Assembly: GCF_030687535.1 (NCBI RefSeq)
Contig: NZ_CP117437.1
Coordinates: 4,671,501-4,735,500 of the forward strand
Origin: Pseudomonas sp. FP2335
GTDB lineage: Bacteria; Pseudomonadota; Gammaproteobacteria; Pseudomonadales; Pseudomonadaceae
DNA length: 64,000 nucleotides
Reading direction: 5' to 3'
Below, piece by piece: positions 37,145 through 45,038 of this stretch (position 1 is its first letter; each line of letters starts with the position of its first letter). The notes under the pieces were generated by a model. The model did no database searches. It was given only the letters and a program-made list of their open reading frames with translations, and was not told the origin of the DNA. The position numbers were made by a program, and so were the translations under genes.

Positions 37145-37744
37145 ATGTGGCAAAGCTATGTGAACGGCCTGTTGGTGGCCCTCGGTTTGATCATGGCCAT
37201 CGGCACCCAGAACGCCTTTGTGCTGGCGCAAAGCCTGCGCCGCGAACACCATTTGCCCGTCGCGGCGTTGTGCGTGGTATGCGACGCGTTGTTGGTGGCC
37301 GCGGGGGTGTTCGGCCTGGCCACGGTGCTGGCGCAAAACCCGCTGCTGCTGGCGATTGCCCGCTGGGGCGGCGCGGCATTCCTGTTGTGGTATGGCACCC
37401 TGGCACTGCGTCGGGCATTTTCGAGCCAAAGCCTGGAGCAGGGCGGCAACCTCAAGGTGCGTTCGTTGCGCGCGGTGATGCTCAGTGCCTTGGCGGTGAC
37501 GCTGCTCAATCCCCATGTGTATCTGGACACGGTATTGCTGATCGGCTCACTGGGCGCGCAACAAACCGAACCCGGTGCCTACGTGGCCGGGGCGGCCAGT
37601 GCGTCCTTCCTGTGGTTCGCCACCCTGGCCCTCGGTGCGGCATGGTTGGCGCCGTGGCTGGCACGCCCGGCCACCTGGCGCCTGCTGGACCTGTTGGTGG
37701 CGGTGATGATGTTCAGCGTGGCCTATCAATTGATCGCCGCCTGA
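37145..37744 (+). CDS. lysE: Basic amino acid exporter LysE/ArgO
   Basis: 199-residue inner-membrane exporter with five to six hydrophobic helices. The LysE signature GLIMAIGTQNAFVLAQ is near the N-terminus, and ALAVTLLNPHVYLDTVLLIG is the conserved central block. Exports lysine and/or arginine to prevent toxic accumulation. Probably cotranscribed with the ACT-domain gene and activated by ArgP. Confidence 0.92.
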   Translation: MWQSYVNGLLVALGLIMAIGTQNAFVLAQSLRREHHLPVAALCVVCDALLVAAGVFGLATVLAQNPLLLAIARWGGAAFLLWYGTLALRRAFSSQSLEQGGNLKVRSLRAVMLSALAVTLLNPHVYLDTVLLIGSLGAQQTEPGAYVAGAASASFLWFATLALGAAWLAPWLARPATWRLLDLLVAVMMFSVAYQLIAA

Positions 37745-37922
37745 CGAATATTCCAAAACGCTCTGGAACCTCTATCCCACACAGTTGTTGCGTGGTTTTG
37801 CCGCCCCCCCGGTGCTATGATCCGGACCCTGCGCCGCAAAGAGTACAAACTCCCCGGCGCTTGTTTGGCCGCCCGTGATCGGCCTTGCGCTCACCGCAAC
37901 TGACCTGATTAGGAGAATCATC

Positions 37923-38519
37923 ATGGCTTTCGAATTGCCGCCGCTGCCCTACGCACACGATGCCCTGCAGCCGCACATCTCCAAGGAAACCTTGGAATTC
38001 CACCACGACAAGCACCACAACACCTATGTCGTGAACCTGAACAACCTGGTGCCAGGCACCGAGTTCGAAGGCAAGACCCTGGAAGAGATCGTCAAGTCCT
38101 CTTCGGGCGGCATCTTCAACAACGCTGCCCAGGTCTGGAACCACACCTTCTACTGGAACTGCCTGGCGCCAAACGCCGGCGGTCAACCAACCGGCGCGCT
38201 GGCTGAAGCCATCAACGCTGCGTTCGGTTCGTTCGACAAGTTCAAGGAAGAGTTCACCAAGACCTCCGTCGGCACCTTCGGTTCCGGTTGGGGCTGGCTG
38301 GTGAAAAAGGCTGACGGTTCCCTGGCCCTGGCCAGCACCATCGGCGCCGGCAACCCGCTGACCAGCGGCGACACCCCGCTGCTGACCTGCGACGTGTGGG
38401 AACACGCCTACTACATCGACTACCGCAACGCGCGTCCAAAGTATGTGGAAGCGTTCTGGAACCTGGTCAACTGGAAGTTCGTGGCTGAGCAGTTCGAAGG
38501 CAAGACCTTCACTGCCTAA
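37923..38519 (+). CDS. sodB: Superoxide dismutase [Fe]
   Basis: 198-residue iron superoxide dismutase, cytoplasmic. Metal ligands are visible: His27 (TLEFHHDKH), a histidine in [12 protein letters not shown], and Asp/His in [11 protein letters not shown]. The Fe-type signature is GGQPTG with [17 protein letters not shown]. The ATG at 37923 follows AGGAGAATC. The gene order argP-lysE-sodB-bifA equals PA4363-PA4367. Its terminator is interrupted by a mini-insertion element. Confidence 0.97.
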   Translation: MAFELPPLPYAHDALQPHISKETLEFHHDKHHNTYVVNLNNLVPGTEFEGKTLEEIVKSSSGGIFNNAAQVWNHTFYWNCLAPNAGGQPTGALAEAINAAFGSFDKFKEEFTKTSVGTFGSGWGWLVKKADGSLALASTIGAGNPLTSGDTPLLTCDVWEHAYYIDYRNARPKYVEAFWNLVNWKFVAEQFEGKTFTA

Positions 38520-38587
38520 GCAGCCCTTGCAGTAAAAAAAGCCCGGCAATGCAGGCTGTGTGAAAACGCAGCCCACGCCGGTCTAAA

Positions 38588-38617
38588 GCAAATGCCCCGA
38601 CTTGTCGGGGCATTTGC
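38588..38617. terminator. Internal hairpin of the mini-element (left)
   Basis: GCAAATGCCCCGA / TCGGGGCATTTGC perfect stem followed by TTTT; likely the transposase gene terminator retained near one end and probably the working terminator for sodB now. Confidence 0.75.
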
Positions 38618-38648
38618 TTTTGCGGTTTCGGATAGCAAAAAGGGCTTT

Positions 38649-38854
38649 TCAGCCCATCAACTCCATCATTTTTCGCACACCCAACACGTTTATGGCTCTT
38701 TTCAGGTTGTACACCTGCATCGCTAGCGCCATTTCCGTTCGTGTTCCGTCGAGTTGGCGAAACAGGAACCGGGCATTTTTTCGGGAATGAGTTCGTCCAG
38801 TGAGACTGGAAACAGAATGCCTTGGATACGGTCTTCACCTTGGATGTAGCGCAT
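38649..38854 (-). pseudogene. Transposase remnant (N- and C-terminus joined)
   Basis: From the ATG at 38854 one frame reads MRYIQGEDRIQGILFPVSLDELIPEK and soon stops. In the next frame the 3' half reads RFLFRQLDGTRTEMALAMQV-type sequence to the stop at 38649-38651. These correspond to the two ends of an IS1182-type transposase of roughly 450 residues, so the central DDE domain is deleted. Confidence 0.8.
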
Positions 38855-38894
38855 AAGAAAAATGCCCGTATCTTTCGATACGGGCATTTTTCTT
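38855..38894. terminator. Internal hairpin of the mini-element (right)
   Basis: Perfect 18-bp arms AAGAAAAATGCCCGTATC / GATACGGGCATTTTTCTT with a TTTC loop, directly before the transposase start codon. It is probably the element's device to block read-through from outside. Confidence 0.75.
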
Positions 38895-39044
38895 AAACCG
38901 GGCGGCAGATTGCTAGGTTTTCACACAGCCTGAATTGCCGGGCTTTTTCATGGTTAGCGCAAACCCCACGAGGAACTCTCACAGCGTCAGCCGCCACTTA
39001 TTCGGTGAGGGGATACGCCCCCTTAACCTATCGGAGAAATCACA

Positions 39045-39272
39045 ATGACAATAAGCGCAGCCTCCGCAATCTCGCTGGGTGGCGATCTATTGAAAGCCGC
39101 AATTCCTGTCGTTGGCGAAGTGGTAAAAGCTATTGCACCACTGATCCAACCCTTTGCCGACGCAGTAGCAAAGAAAATCGGCGCAGAGAGTCCAAAGAGC
39201 GAATCCAGCGAACCGATACAGTTTGCCGCCCTGACCAACAAGGCTAAGCAGACGATCAGTTTCATTAATTAA
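39045..39272 (+). CDS. Small hydrophobic/amphipathic protein, 75 aa
   Basis: Not recognised. Residues 5-45 form hydrophobic/amphipathic helices (SAISLGGDLLKAAIPVVGEV, then APLIQPFADAVAKKIG), followed by a polar tail. No cleavable signal. CGGAGAA precedes the ATG and a GC-rich hairpin follows. Faces the gene at 39363, whose product has a similar APVVG-centred helix. The pair lies between the IS remnant and bifA, where other pseudomonads have no gene that I know of. Membrane-active peptide or secreted small effector are possibilities only. Confidence 0.65.
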   Translation: MTISAASAISLGGDLLKAAIPVVGEVVKAIAPLIQPFADAVAKKIGAESPKSESSEPIQFAALTNKAKQTISFIN

Positions 39273-39286
39273 ACGATAGCGCCAGG

Positions 39287-39308
39287 GCAGGAGCGGGACC
39301 GCTCCTGC
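39287..39308. terminator. Hairpin between the two small convergent genes
   Basis: GCAGGAGCGG / CCGCTCCTGC perfect stem with a short loop, 15 bp after the 39045 gene. Confidence 0.6.
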
Positions 39309-39362
39309 TCCTGCGGCTTTTGACTCCGCTATCGCACGGGGCATGCCAGGGAATATGTGGGC

Positions 39363-39611
39363 TTAACGCTTCACGGCATTCGCCAACATTTGGAGGCCTA
39401 TTTGCTCCAGTACGTTATTGCGATTGTTGCTGCCCCCAAAGTTGATTGTTGGATTTGACTGCCCTAGACCCGCCCCCCCCAAGACTGCGCCCATCGCGCC
39501 TTTTACGACCTGCTCGCCAACATCCCCTAACATTTTCAAACCCTGCCCAACCACAGGGGCTGCAGCCGCAGCCACTGCAGGCAACGCTATGCCTGCCAAT
39601 GCCGTCAACAT
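39363..39611 (-). CDS. Small Ala/Gly-rich hydrophobic protein, 82 aa
   Basis: Not recognised. An N-terminal hydrophobic Ala-rich helix (LTALAGIALPAVAAAAAPVV) is followed by an amphipathic KMLGDVGEQVVKGAMGAVLGGAG region and an Asn-rich tail ending QMLANAVKR. ACTGGAG lies 11 bases before the ATG. Convergent with the 39045 gene. The shared pattern A-A-x-P-V-V-G followed by K/V-rich helix suggests the two products could interact or be diverged relatives. Confidence 0.65.
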   Translation of the reverse strand: MLTALAGIALPAVAAAAAPVVGQGLKMLGDVGEQVVKGAMGAVLGGAGLGQSNPTINFGGSNNRNNVLEQIGLQMLANAVKR

Positions 39612-39796
39612 AAATAAGTACTCCAGTATTCAACGAGAGGCTCATTCCCCTCACCGCGTGGGTGGCAATTTCCGCGAGCTGGGTTCCACTTTTCTCAACA
39701 TTTCCCGCTTAACCGAATGTCCCTTTGACTGCCACCCTCAGATTGCCAATACTCATGGCATATTGAGGCTACCCGCATGGAACAAGGAATCCCCCT

Positions 39797-41848
39797 TTGA
39801 AGCTGGAACTCAAAAACAGCTTGTCGGTGAAGTTGCTACGGGTCGTGCTGCTGTCGGCCTTGGTCGTGGGTGTAGCGCTGAGCGTGGCGCAGATCGTCTT
39901 TGATGCCTACAAAACGCGCCAGGCCGTGGCCAGCGATGCCCAGCGCATCCTCGACATGTTCCGCGACCCCTCGACCCAGGCCGTCTACAGCCTGGACCGC
40001 GAGATGGGAATGCAGGTCATTGAGGGCCTGTTTCAAGACGATGCGGTACGCATGGCGTCCATCGGCCATCCCAACGAAACCATGCTCGCGGAAAAAAGCC
40101 GCGCCCTGCAGCAATCCCCCAGCCGTTGGCTGACCGACCTGATTCTTGGCCAGGAACGCACGTTCACCACGGCATTGGTGGGCAAAGGTCCCTACAGCGA
40201 GTACTACGGCGACCTGAGCATCACCCTCGACACCGCCACGTACGGCAAGGATTTTATTGTCAGCTCGGTGATTATCTTTATCTCCGGAGTGCTTCGGGCC
40301 CTGGCGATGGGCCTGGTGTTGTACCTGGTCTACCACTGGCTGCTGACCAAGCCGTTGTCGCGGATCATCGAGCACCTGACGTCGATCAACCCGGACCGGC
40401 CCAGCGAACACAAGATCCCCCAGCTCAAAGGCCATGAACGCAATGAACTGGGGCTGTGGATCAATACCGCCAACCAGTTGCTCGAATCCATCGAGCGCAA
40501 CACCCACCTGCGTCACGAGGCCGAGAGCAGCCTGCGGCGCATGGCGCAGTACGACTTCCTGACCGGGTTGCCCAATCGCCAGAAGCTGCAGGAACAACTG
40601 GACAAGATCCTCATCGACGCCGGCCGCCGGCAGCGCCGCGTGGCGGTGTTGTGCGTGGGCCTGGACGACTTCAAGAGCGTCAACGAGCAGTTCACCTACC
40701 AGGCCGGCGACCAATTGCTGCTGGCCCTCGCCGACCGTTTGCGCGCCCATAGCGGCCGCCTCGGCGCCCTCGCCCGCCTGGGGGGCGACCAGTTCGCCCT
40801 GGTGCAGGCCGACATCGACCAACCCTACGAAGCCGCGGAGTTGGCACAAAGCATCCTCGATGACCTCGAAGCGGAATTCGCCCTCGACCACGAACAGATC
40901 CGCCTGCGCGCCACTATAGGCATCACCCTGTTTCCGGAAGATGGCGACAGCACCGAGAAGCTGCTGCAAAAAGCCGAACAGACCATGACCCTGGCCAAGA
41001 GCCGGTCACGCAACCGCTACCAGTTCTATATCGCCAGCGTCGACAGCGAAATGCGCCGCCGCCGCGAACTGGAAAAAGACCTGCGCGACGCCTTGAGTCG
41101 CAACCAGTTCCACCTGGTGTACCAACCGCAAATCAGCTACCGCGACCACCGTGTGGTGGGCGTCGAAGCGTTGATCCGCTGGCAGCACCCGGAACATGGC
41201 CTGGTGCCGCCTGACTTGTTCATCCCATTGGCCGAACAGAACGGCACCATCATCGCGATTGGCGAATGGGTACTGGACCAGGCCTGCCGGCAGTTGCGCG
41301 AATGGCATGACCTGGGTTTCACCGAGTTGCGCATGGCGGTCAACCTGTCCACCGTGCAGTTGCACCACACCGAGTTGCCGCGAGTGGTCAACAACCTGAT
41401 GCAGATCTACCGCCTGCCGCCGCGCAGCCTGGAGCTGGAAGTCACCGAAACCGGCCTGATGGAAGACATCAGCACCGCCGCCCAACACCTGCTGAGCCTG
41501 CGCCGCTCCGGAGCGTTGATCGCGATTGACGACTTCGGCACCGGCTATTCATCCCTCAGTTACCTGAAAAGCCTCCCCCTGGACAAGATCAAGATCGACA
41601 AGAGCTTCGTCCAGGACCTGCTGGATGACGACGACGATGCCACCATCGTGCGGGCGATTATCCAGTTGGGTAAAAGCCTGGGCATGCAGGTGATCGCCGA
41701 AGGCGTGGAAACCGCGGAACAAGAGGCCTACATCATCTCCGAGGGTTGCCATGAGGGGCAGGGCTATCACTACAGCAAACCGCTGCCGGCGCGGGAATTG
41801 GCCGCGTATCTGAAACAGTCAGAGCGCAATAACGCCGCGATTCTTTGA
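39797..41848 (+). CDS. bifA: c-di-GMP phosphodiesterase BifA
   Basis: 683-residue inner-membrane protein. TM1 about 13-33, a periplasmic domain about 40-150, TM2 about 155-180 and a HAMP-like linker. A GGDEF domain (about 250-410) has the degenerate signature GGDQF (329-333), and the EAL domain (about 425-675) has an intact EALIRW (Glu457), ELEVTETGLM, IDDFGTGYSS, KIDKSFV and EGVET. The catalytic EAL set is complete, so hydrolysis of c-di-GMP is expected, while cyclase activity is not. BifA promotes swarming and limits biofilm. The start is a TTG at 39797 eight bases after AAGGAA. Placed after sodB as in P. aeruginosa PA4367. Confidence 0.93.
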   Translation: MKLELKNSLSVKLLRVVLLSALVVGVALSVAQIVFDAYKTRQAVASDAQRILDMFRDPSTQAVYSLDREMGMQVIEGLFQDDAVRMASIGHPNETMLAEKSRALQQSPSRWLTDLILGQERTFTTALVGKGPYSEYYGDLSITLDTATYGKDFIVSSVIIFISGVLRALAMGLVLYLVYHWLLTKPLSRIIEHLTSINPDRPSEHKIPQLKGHERNELGLWINTANQLLESIERNTHLRHEAESSLRRMAQYDFLTGLPNRQKLQEQLDKILIDAGRRQRRVAVLCVGLDDFKSVNEQFTYQAGDQLLLALADRLRAHSGRLGALARLGGDQFALVQADIDQPYEAAELAQSILDDLEAEFALDHEQIRLRATIGITLFPEDGDSTEKLLQKAEQTMTLAKSRSRNRYQFYIASVDSEMRRRRELEKDLRDALSRNQFHLVYQPQISYRDHRVVGVEALIRWQHPEHGLVPPDLFIPLAEQNGTIIAIGEWVLDQACRQLREWHDLGFTELRMAVNLSTVQLHHTELPRVVNNLMQIYRLPPRSLELEVTETGLMEDISTAAQHLLSLRRSGALIAIDDFGTGYSSLSYLKSLPLDKIKIDKSFVQDLLDDDDDATIVRAIIQLGKSLGMQVIAEGVETAEQEAYIISEGCHEGQGYHYSKPLPARELAAYLKQSERNNAAIL

Positions 41849-41896
41849 ACCGAGAAAACGATACTGAATATTTCCCGCGTTTAAGCCTTTACACAA

Positions 41897-41915
41897 AATG
41901 CAAATCTTTCGCATT
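41897..41915. promoter_or_regulatory. Fur-box-like inverted repeat
   Basis: AATGCAAATCTTTCGCATT, a 19-bp 9-1-9 inverted repeat with 7 of 9 arm pairs, lies 61 bp before the imelysin gene, a family often iron-regulated. Weak match to the Fur consensus. Confidence 0.35.
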
Positions 41916-41975
41916 ATGTCGCAGTTTTGCGCTCCCCCCGCGCGCCCTATCAACAACCGAAGCAGGATGTTCGCC

Positions 41976-43319
41976 ATGATTCGTATGCCCCTGGCCACCG
42001 CCAGTCTGCTGGCCATTGCCATTTCTCTCGCCGGTTGCGGCGAAGGTAAAGACAAGGCCGCCGCGCCACAGGCGCCGACCCCGGCTGCCAGCACTACCGC
42101 TCCAGCGGCTGCCACCCCTGCCGGCCAAGTCGACGAAGCAGCTGCCAAGGCCGTGGTCGCGCATTACGCTGACATGGTGTTCGCGGTCTACAGCGACGCC
42201 GAATCCACCGCCAAAACCCTGCAGACCGCCATCGACGCGTTCCTCGCCAAGCCGAACGACGAAACCCTGAAAGCCGCCCGCGCGGCCTGGGTTGCCGCAC
42301 GCGTCCCGTACCTGCAGAGCGAAGTGTTCCGCTTCGGCAACACCATCATCGACGACTGGGAAGGCCAGGTGAACGCATGGCCGCTGGACGAAGGCCTGAT
42401 CGACTACGTCGACAAGTCCTACGAACACGCCCTGGGTAACCCAGGCGCGACCGCCAACATCGTCGCCAACACCGAAGTCCAGGTCGGCGAAGACAAGGTC
42501 GACGTGAAGGAAATCACCCCGGAAAAACTTGCCAGCCTCAACGAGCTGGGCGGTTCCGAAGCCAACGTCGCCACCGGCTACCACGCCATCGAATTCCTGC
42601 TCTGGGGCCAGGACCTGAACGGCACCGGCCCTGGCGCCGGCAACCGCCCAGCATCGGACTACCTGACCGGCGACGGCGCTACGGGCGGCCACAACGAGCG
42701 TCGCCGCGCCTACCTGAGCGCCGTGACCCAGCTGCTGGTGAGCGACCTGGAAGAAATGGTCGGCAACTGGAAGCCAAACGTCGCCGACAACTACCGCGCC
42801 ACCCTGGAGGCTGAACCGGCCACCGACGGCCTGCGCAAAATGCTGTTCGGCATGGGTAGCCTGTCCCTCGGCGAACTGGCTGGTGAGCGTATGAAAGTGT
42901 CCCTGGAAGCCAACTCGCCGGAAGACGAGCAGGACTGCTTCAGCGACAACACCCACAACTCGCACTTCTACGACGCCAAGGGCATCCGCAACGTCTACCT
43001 GGGCGAATACACCCGCACCGACGGCACCAAGCTGACCGGCGCCAGCCTGTCGTCCCTGGTGGCCAAGGTCGACCCGGCTGCCGACAGCGCGCTGAAGGCA
43101 GACCTGGCAGCGACCGAAGCGAAGATCCAAGTCATGGTTGACCACGCCAACAAGGGTGAGCACTACGACCAGTTGATCGCGGCCGGTAACGATGCGGGCA
43201 ACCAGATCGTACGTGACGCCATCGCGGCGCTGGTCAAGCAGACCGGTTCGATCGAAGCGGCGGCGGGCAAGCTGGGCATCAGCGACCTGAACCCGGACAA
43301 CGCTGATCACGAGTTCTGA
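41976..43319 (+). CDS. Imelysin-family lipoprotein (IcmP-like)
   Basis: 447-residue envelope protein with a lipoprotein signal (lipobox LAGC near residue 21) and an Ala/Pro-rich linker. The imelysin/M75 domain carries GYHAIEFLLWGQD (GxHxxE motif) and a second NTHNSHFYD motif. The position downstream of bifA corresponds to PA4370 (IcmP, reported as an insulin-cleaving metalloproteinase); other imelysins act in iron acquisition. The ATG at 41976 lies eight bases after AGGA. Function in iron handling or peptide cleavage is unresolved. Confidence 0.88.
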   Translation: MIRMPLATASLLAIAISLAGCGEGKDKAAAPQAPTPAASTTAPAAATPAGQVDEAAAKAVVAHYADMVFAVYSDAESTAKTLQTAIDAFLAKPNDETLKAARAAWVAARVPYLQSEVFRFGNTIIDDWEGQVNAWPLDEGLIDYVDKSYEHALGNPGATANIVANTEVQVGEDKVDVKEITPEKLASLNELGGSEANVATGYHAIEFLLWGQDLNGTGPGAGNRPASDYLTGDGATGGHNERRRAYLSAVTQLLVSDLEEMVGNWKPNVADNYRATLEAEPATDGLRKMLFGMGSLSLGELAGERMKVSLEANSPEDEQDCFSDNTHNSHFYDAKGIRNVYLGEYTRTDGTKLTGASLSSLVAKVDPAADSALKADLAATEAKIQVMVDHANKGEHYDQLIAAGNDAGNQIVRDAIAALVKQTGSIEAAAGKLGISDLNPDNADHEF

Positions 43320-43337
43320 TCAACGCCGAGTTGAATG

Positions 43338-43361
43338 AGGCGGCCTTCGGGTCGCCTTTTT
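43338..43361 (+). terminator. Terminator of the imelysin gene
   Basis: AGGCGGCC-TTCG-GGTCGCCT stem followed by TTTTT. Confidence 0.85.
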
Positions 43362-43390
43362 AATGCCTGCATCAAACACCACAAACCCCA

Positions 43391-43479
43391 TGTGGGAGCG
43401 GGCTTGCTCGCGAATGCGCTGTATCAGTCACTGGATATTTGGCTGACCCACCGCATTCGCGAGCAAGCCCGCTCCCACA
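43391..43479. repeat. REPIN upstream of trkH
   Basis: TGTGGGAGCGGGCTTGCTCG and inverse with GAATGCG inner arms; a further half copy (GCCCACTCCCACATTTG) follows immediately to 43499. Confidence 0.85.
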
Positions 43480-43583
43480 CAAGCCCACTCCCACATTTGC
43501 TCGGTATCGCCTGAAGGGGCCGGTTTACAAGACCTGCACCCCAGGTAGAATGGCGCCTCTGCCCAATCACCCGAGCTCACTTC

Positions 43584-45038
43584 ATGGCGTTGCCGACCCT
43601 ACGCATCATCGGTTTCATCATCGGCATCTTCCTGATCACCCTCGCAATTGCCATGGTGGTGCCCATGGCCACCCTGGTGATCTTCGAACGCACCCGCGAC
43701 CTGCCCTCGTTCCTGTGGGCCAGCATGATCACCTTTCTCGCCGGCCTGGCCCTGGTCATCCCCGGCCGCCCCGAACACGTGCACCTGCGCCCACGGGACA
43801 TGTACCTGCTCACCGTCACAAGCTGGGTAGTGGTATGCATCTTTGCCGCGCTGCCGTTCCTGCTGACCCAGCACATCAGCTACACCGACTCGTTTTTCGA
43901 AAGCATGTCCGGCATCACCGCCACCGGCTCCACCGTATTGAGCGGGCTGGATAGCATGTCGCCGGGCATCCTGATGTGGCGCTCGCTGCTGCACTGGCTC
44001 GGCGGTATCGGCTTTATCGGCATGGCAGTGGCGATCCTGCCGCTGCTGCGCATCGGTGGCATGCGTCTGTTCCAGACCGAATCCTCGGACCGCTCGGAAA
44101 AGGTCATGCCGCGCTCACACATGGTGGCGCGCCTGATCGTGGCGGCGTACGTGGGCATCACCATCCTGGGCAGCCTGGCGTTCTGGTGGGCCGGCATGGG
44201 TTTGTTCGATGCGATCAACCACGCGATGTCGGCGATTTCCACCGGCGGCTTCTCCACCTCCGATGAGTCGCTGGCCCACTGGAAACAACCGGCGGTGCAC
44301 TGGGTCGCGGTGGTGGTGATGATCCTCGGCAGCCTGCCGTTCACCCTGTATGTCGCCACGTTACGCGGCAACCGCAAGGCGCTGGTCAAGGATCAGCAGG
44401 TGCAGGGCTTGCTCGGCTTGCTGTTGGTAACCTGGCTGGTGCTCGGCACCTGGTACTGGTGGACCACCGACCTGCATTGGCTGGACGCCCTGCGCCACGT
44501 GGCGCTGAACGTTACCTCGGTGGTGACCACTACAGGTTTTGCACTGGGGGACTACAGCCTGTGGGGCAACTTCTCACTGATGCTGTTTTTCTACCTGGGC
44601 TTTATCGGCGGCTGCTCCGGCTCCACGGCGGGCGGGATCAAGATCTTCCGCTTCCAGGTCGCCTACATCCTGCTCAAGGCCAACTTGAACCAATTGATTC
44701 ACCCTCGCGCGGTGATCAAGCAGAAGTACAACGGCCACCGTCTCGACGAAGAAATCGTACGCTCGATCCTGACTTTTTCGTTCTTCTTCGCCATCACCAT
44801 CTGCGCCATCGCCCTTGCACTGTCGCTGCTCGGCCTGGACTGGATGACCGCGCTGACCGGCGCTGCCAGCACGGTGTCCGGCGTCGGCCCGGGCCTGGGG
44901 GAAACCATCGGCCCGGCCGGCAACTTCGCCAGCCTGCCGGATGCGGCCAAGTGGATCCTGTCGCTCGGCATGCTGCTCGGCCGACTGGAGATCATTACGG
45001 TCTTTGTTCTGTGTATTCCGGCGTTTTGGCGCCACTGA
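43584..45038 (+). CDS. trkH: Trk potassium uptake system membrane subunit TrkH
   Basis: 484-residue K+ channel-like transporter with ten membrane segments. Four selectivity-filter repeats are visible: SGITATGSTVL, AISTGGFST, SVVTTTGFALG and the C-terminal STVSGVGPGLGE. GGCSGSTAGGIKIFR is the conserved intramembrane loop region. Works with the cytosolic TrkA gate, not in this window. Its last 44 bp overlap the end of the convergent AraC gene. Confidence 0.95.
   Translation: MALPTLRIIGFIIGIFLITLAIAMVVPMATLVIFERTRDLPSFLWASMITFLAGLALVIPGRPEHVHLRPRDMYLLTVTSWVVVCIFAALPFLLTQHISYTDSFFESMSGITATGSTVLSGLDSMSPGILMWRSLLHWLGGIGFIGMAVAILPLLRIGGMRLFQTESSDRSEKVMPRSHMVARLIVAAYVGITILGSLAFWWAGMGLFDAINHAMSAISTGGFSTSDESLAHWKQPAVHWVAVVVMILGSLPFTLYVATLRGNRKALVKDQQVQGLLGLLLVTWLVLGTWYWWTTDLHWLDALRHVALNVTSVVTTTGFALGDYSLWGNFSLMLFFYLGFIGGCSGSTAGGIKIFRFQVAYILLKANLNQLIHPRAVIKQKYNGHRLDEEIVRSILTFSFFFAITICAIALALSLLGLDWMTALTGAASTVSGVGPGLGETIGPAGNFASLPDAAKWILSLGMLLGRLEIITVFVLCIPAFWRH

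Larger units (their letters stand above)
38552..38932. mobile_element. Internally deleted IS1182-like element (381 bp)
   Basis: Bounded by perfect 16-bp terminal inverted repeats CAGGCTGTGTGAAAAC (38552-38567 and inverse at 38917-38932). Flanking AATG/AATT looks like a 4-bp target duplication with one change. Inside are the first ~30 codons and last ~35 codons of a DDE transposase, fused out of frame, and two strong hairpins. It cannot encode transposase and would need one in trans. Family placement rests on the remembered MRYIQGEDR...LDELIPE start and TEMALAMQVYNLKRAINVLG end typical of IS1182-like transposases. Confidence 0.82.
38534..38948 (+). terminator. sodB terminator split by an insertion
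   Basis: A-run plus GCCCGGCAAT (38541-38550) lies left of the element and AATTGCCGGGC plus five T (38933-38948) right of it. Removing the element and one copy of AATT restores GCCCGGCAATTGCCGGGC followed by T's, a perfect intrinsic terminator. The two arms are now 381 bp apart. Confidence 0.8.

Noticed and set aside
38509-38838. 109-codon minus-strand frame overlapping the sodB end
   Set aside because: It runs through the IS remnant out of the true transposase frames and into the sodB terminator; only the two transposase fragments are meaningful.
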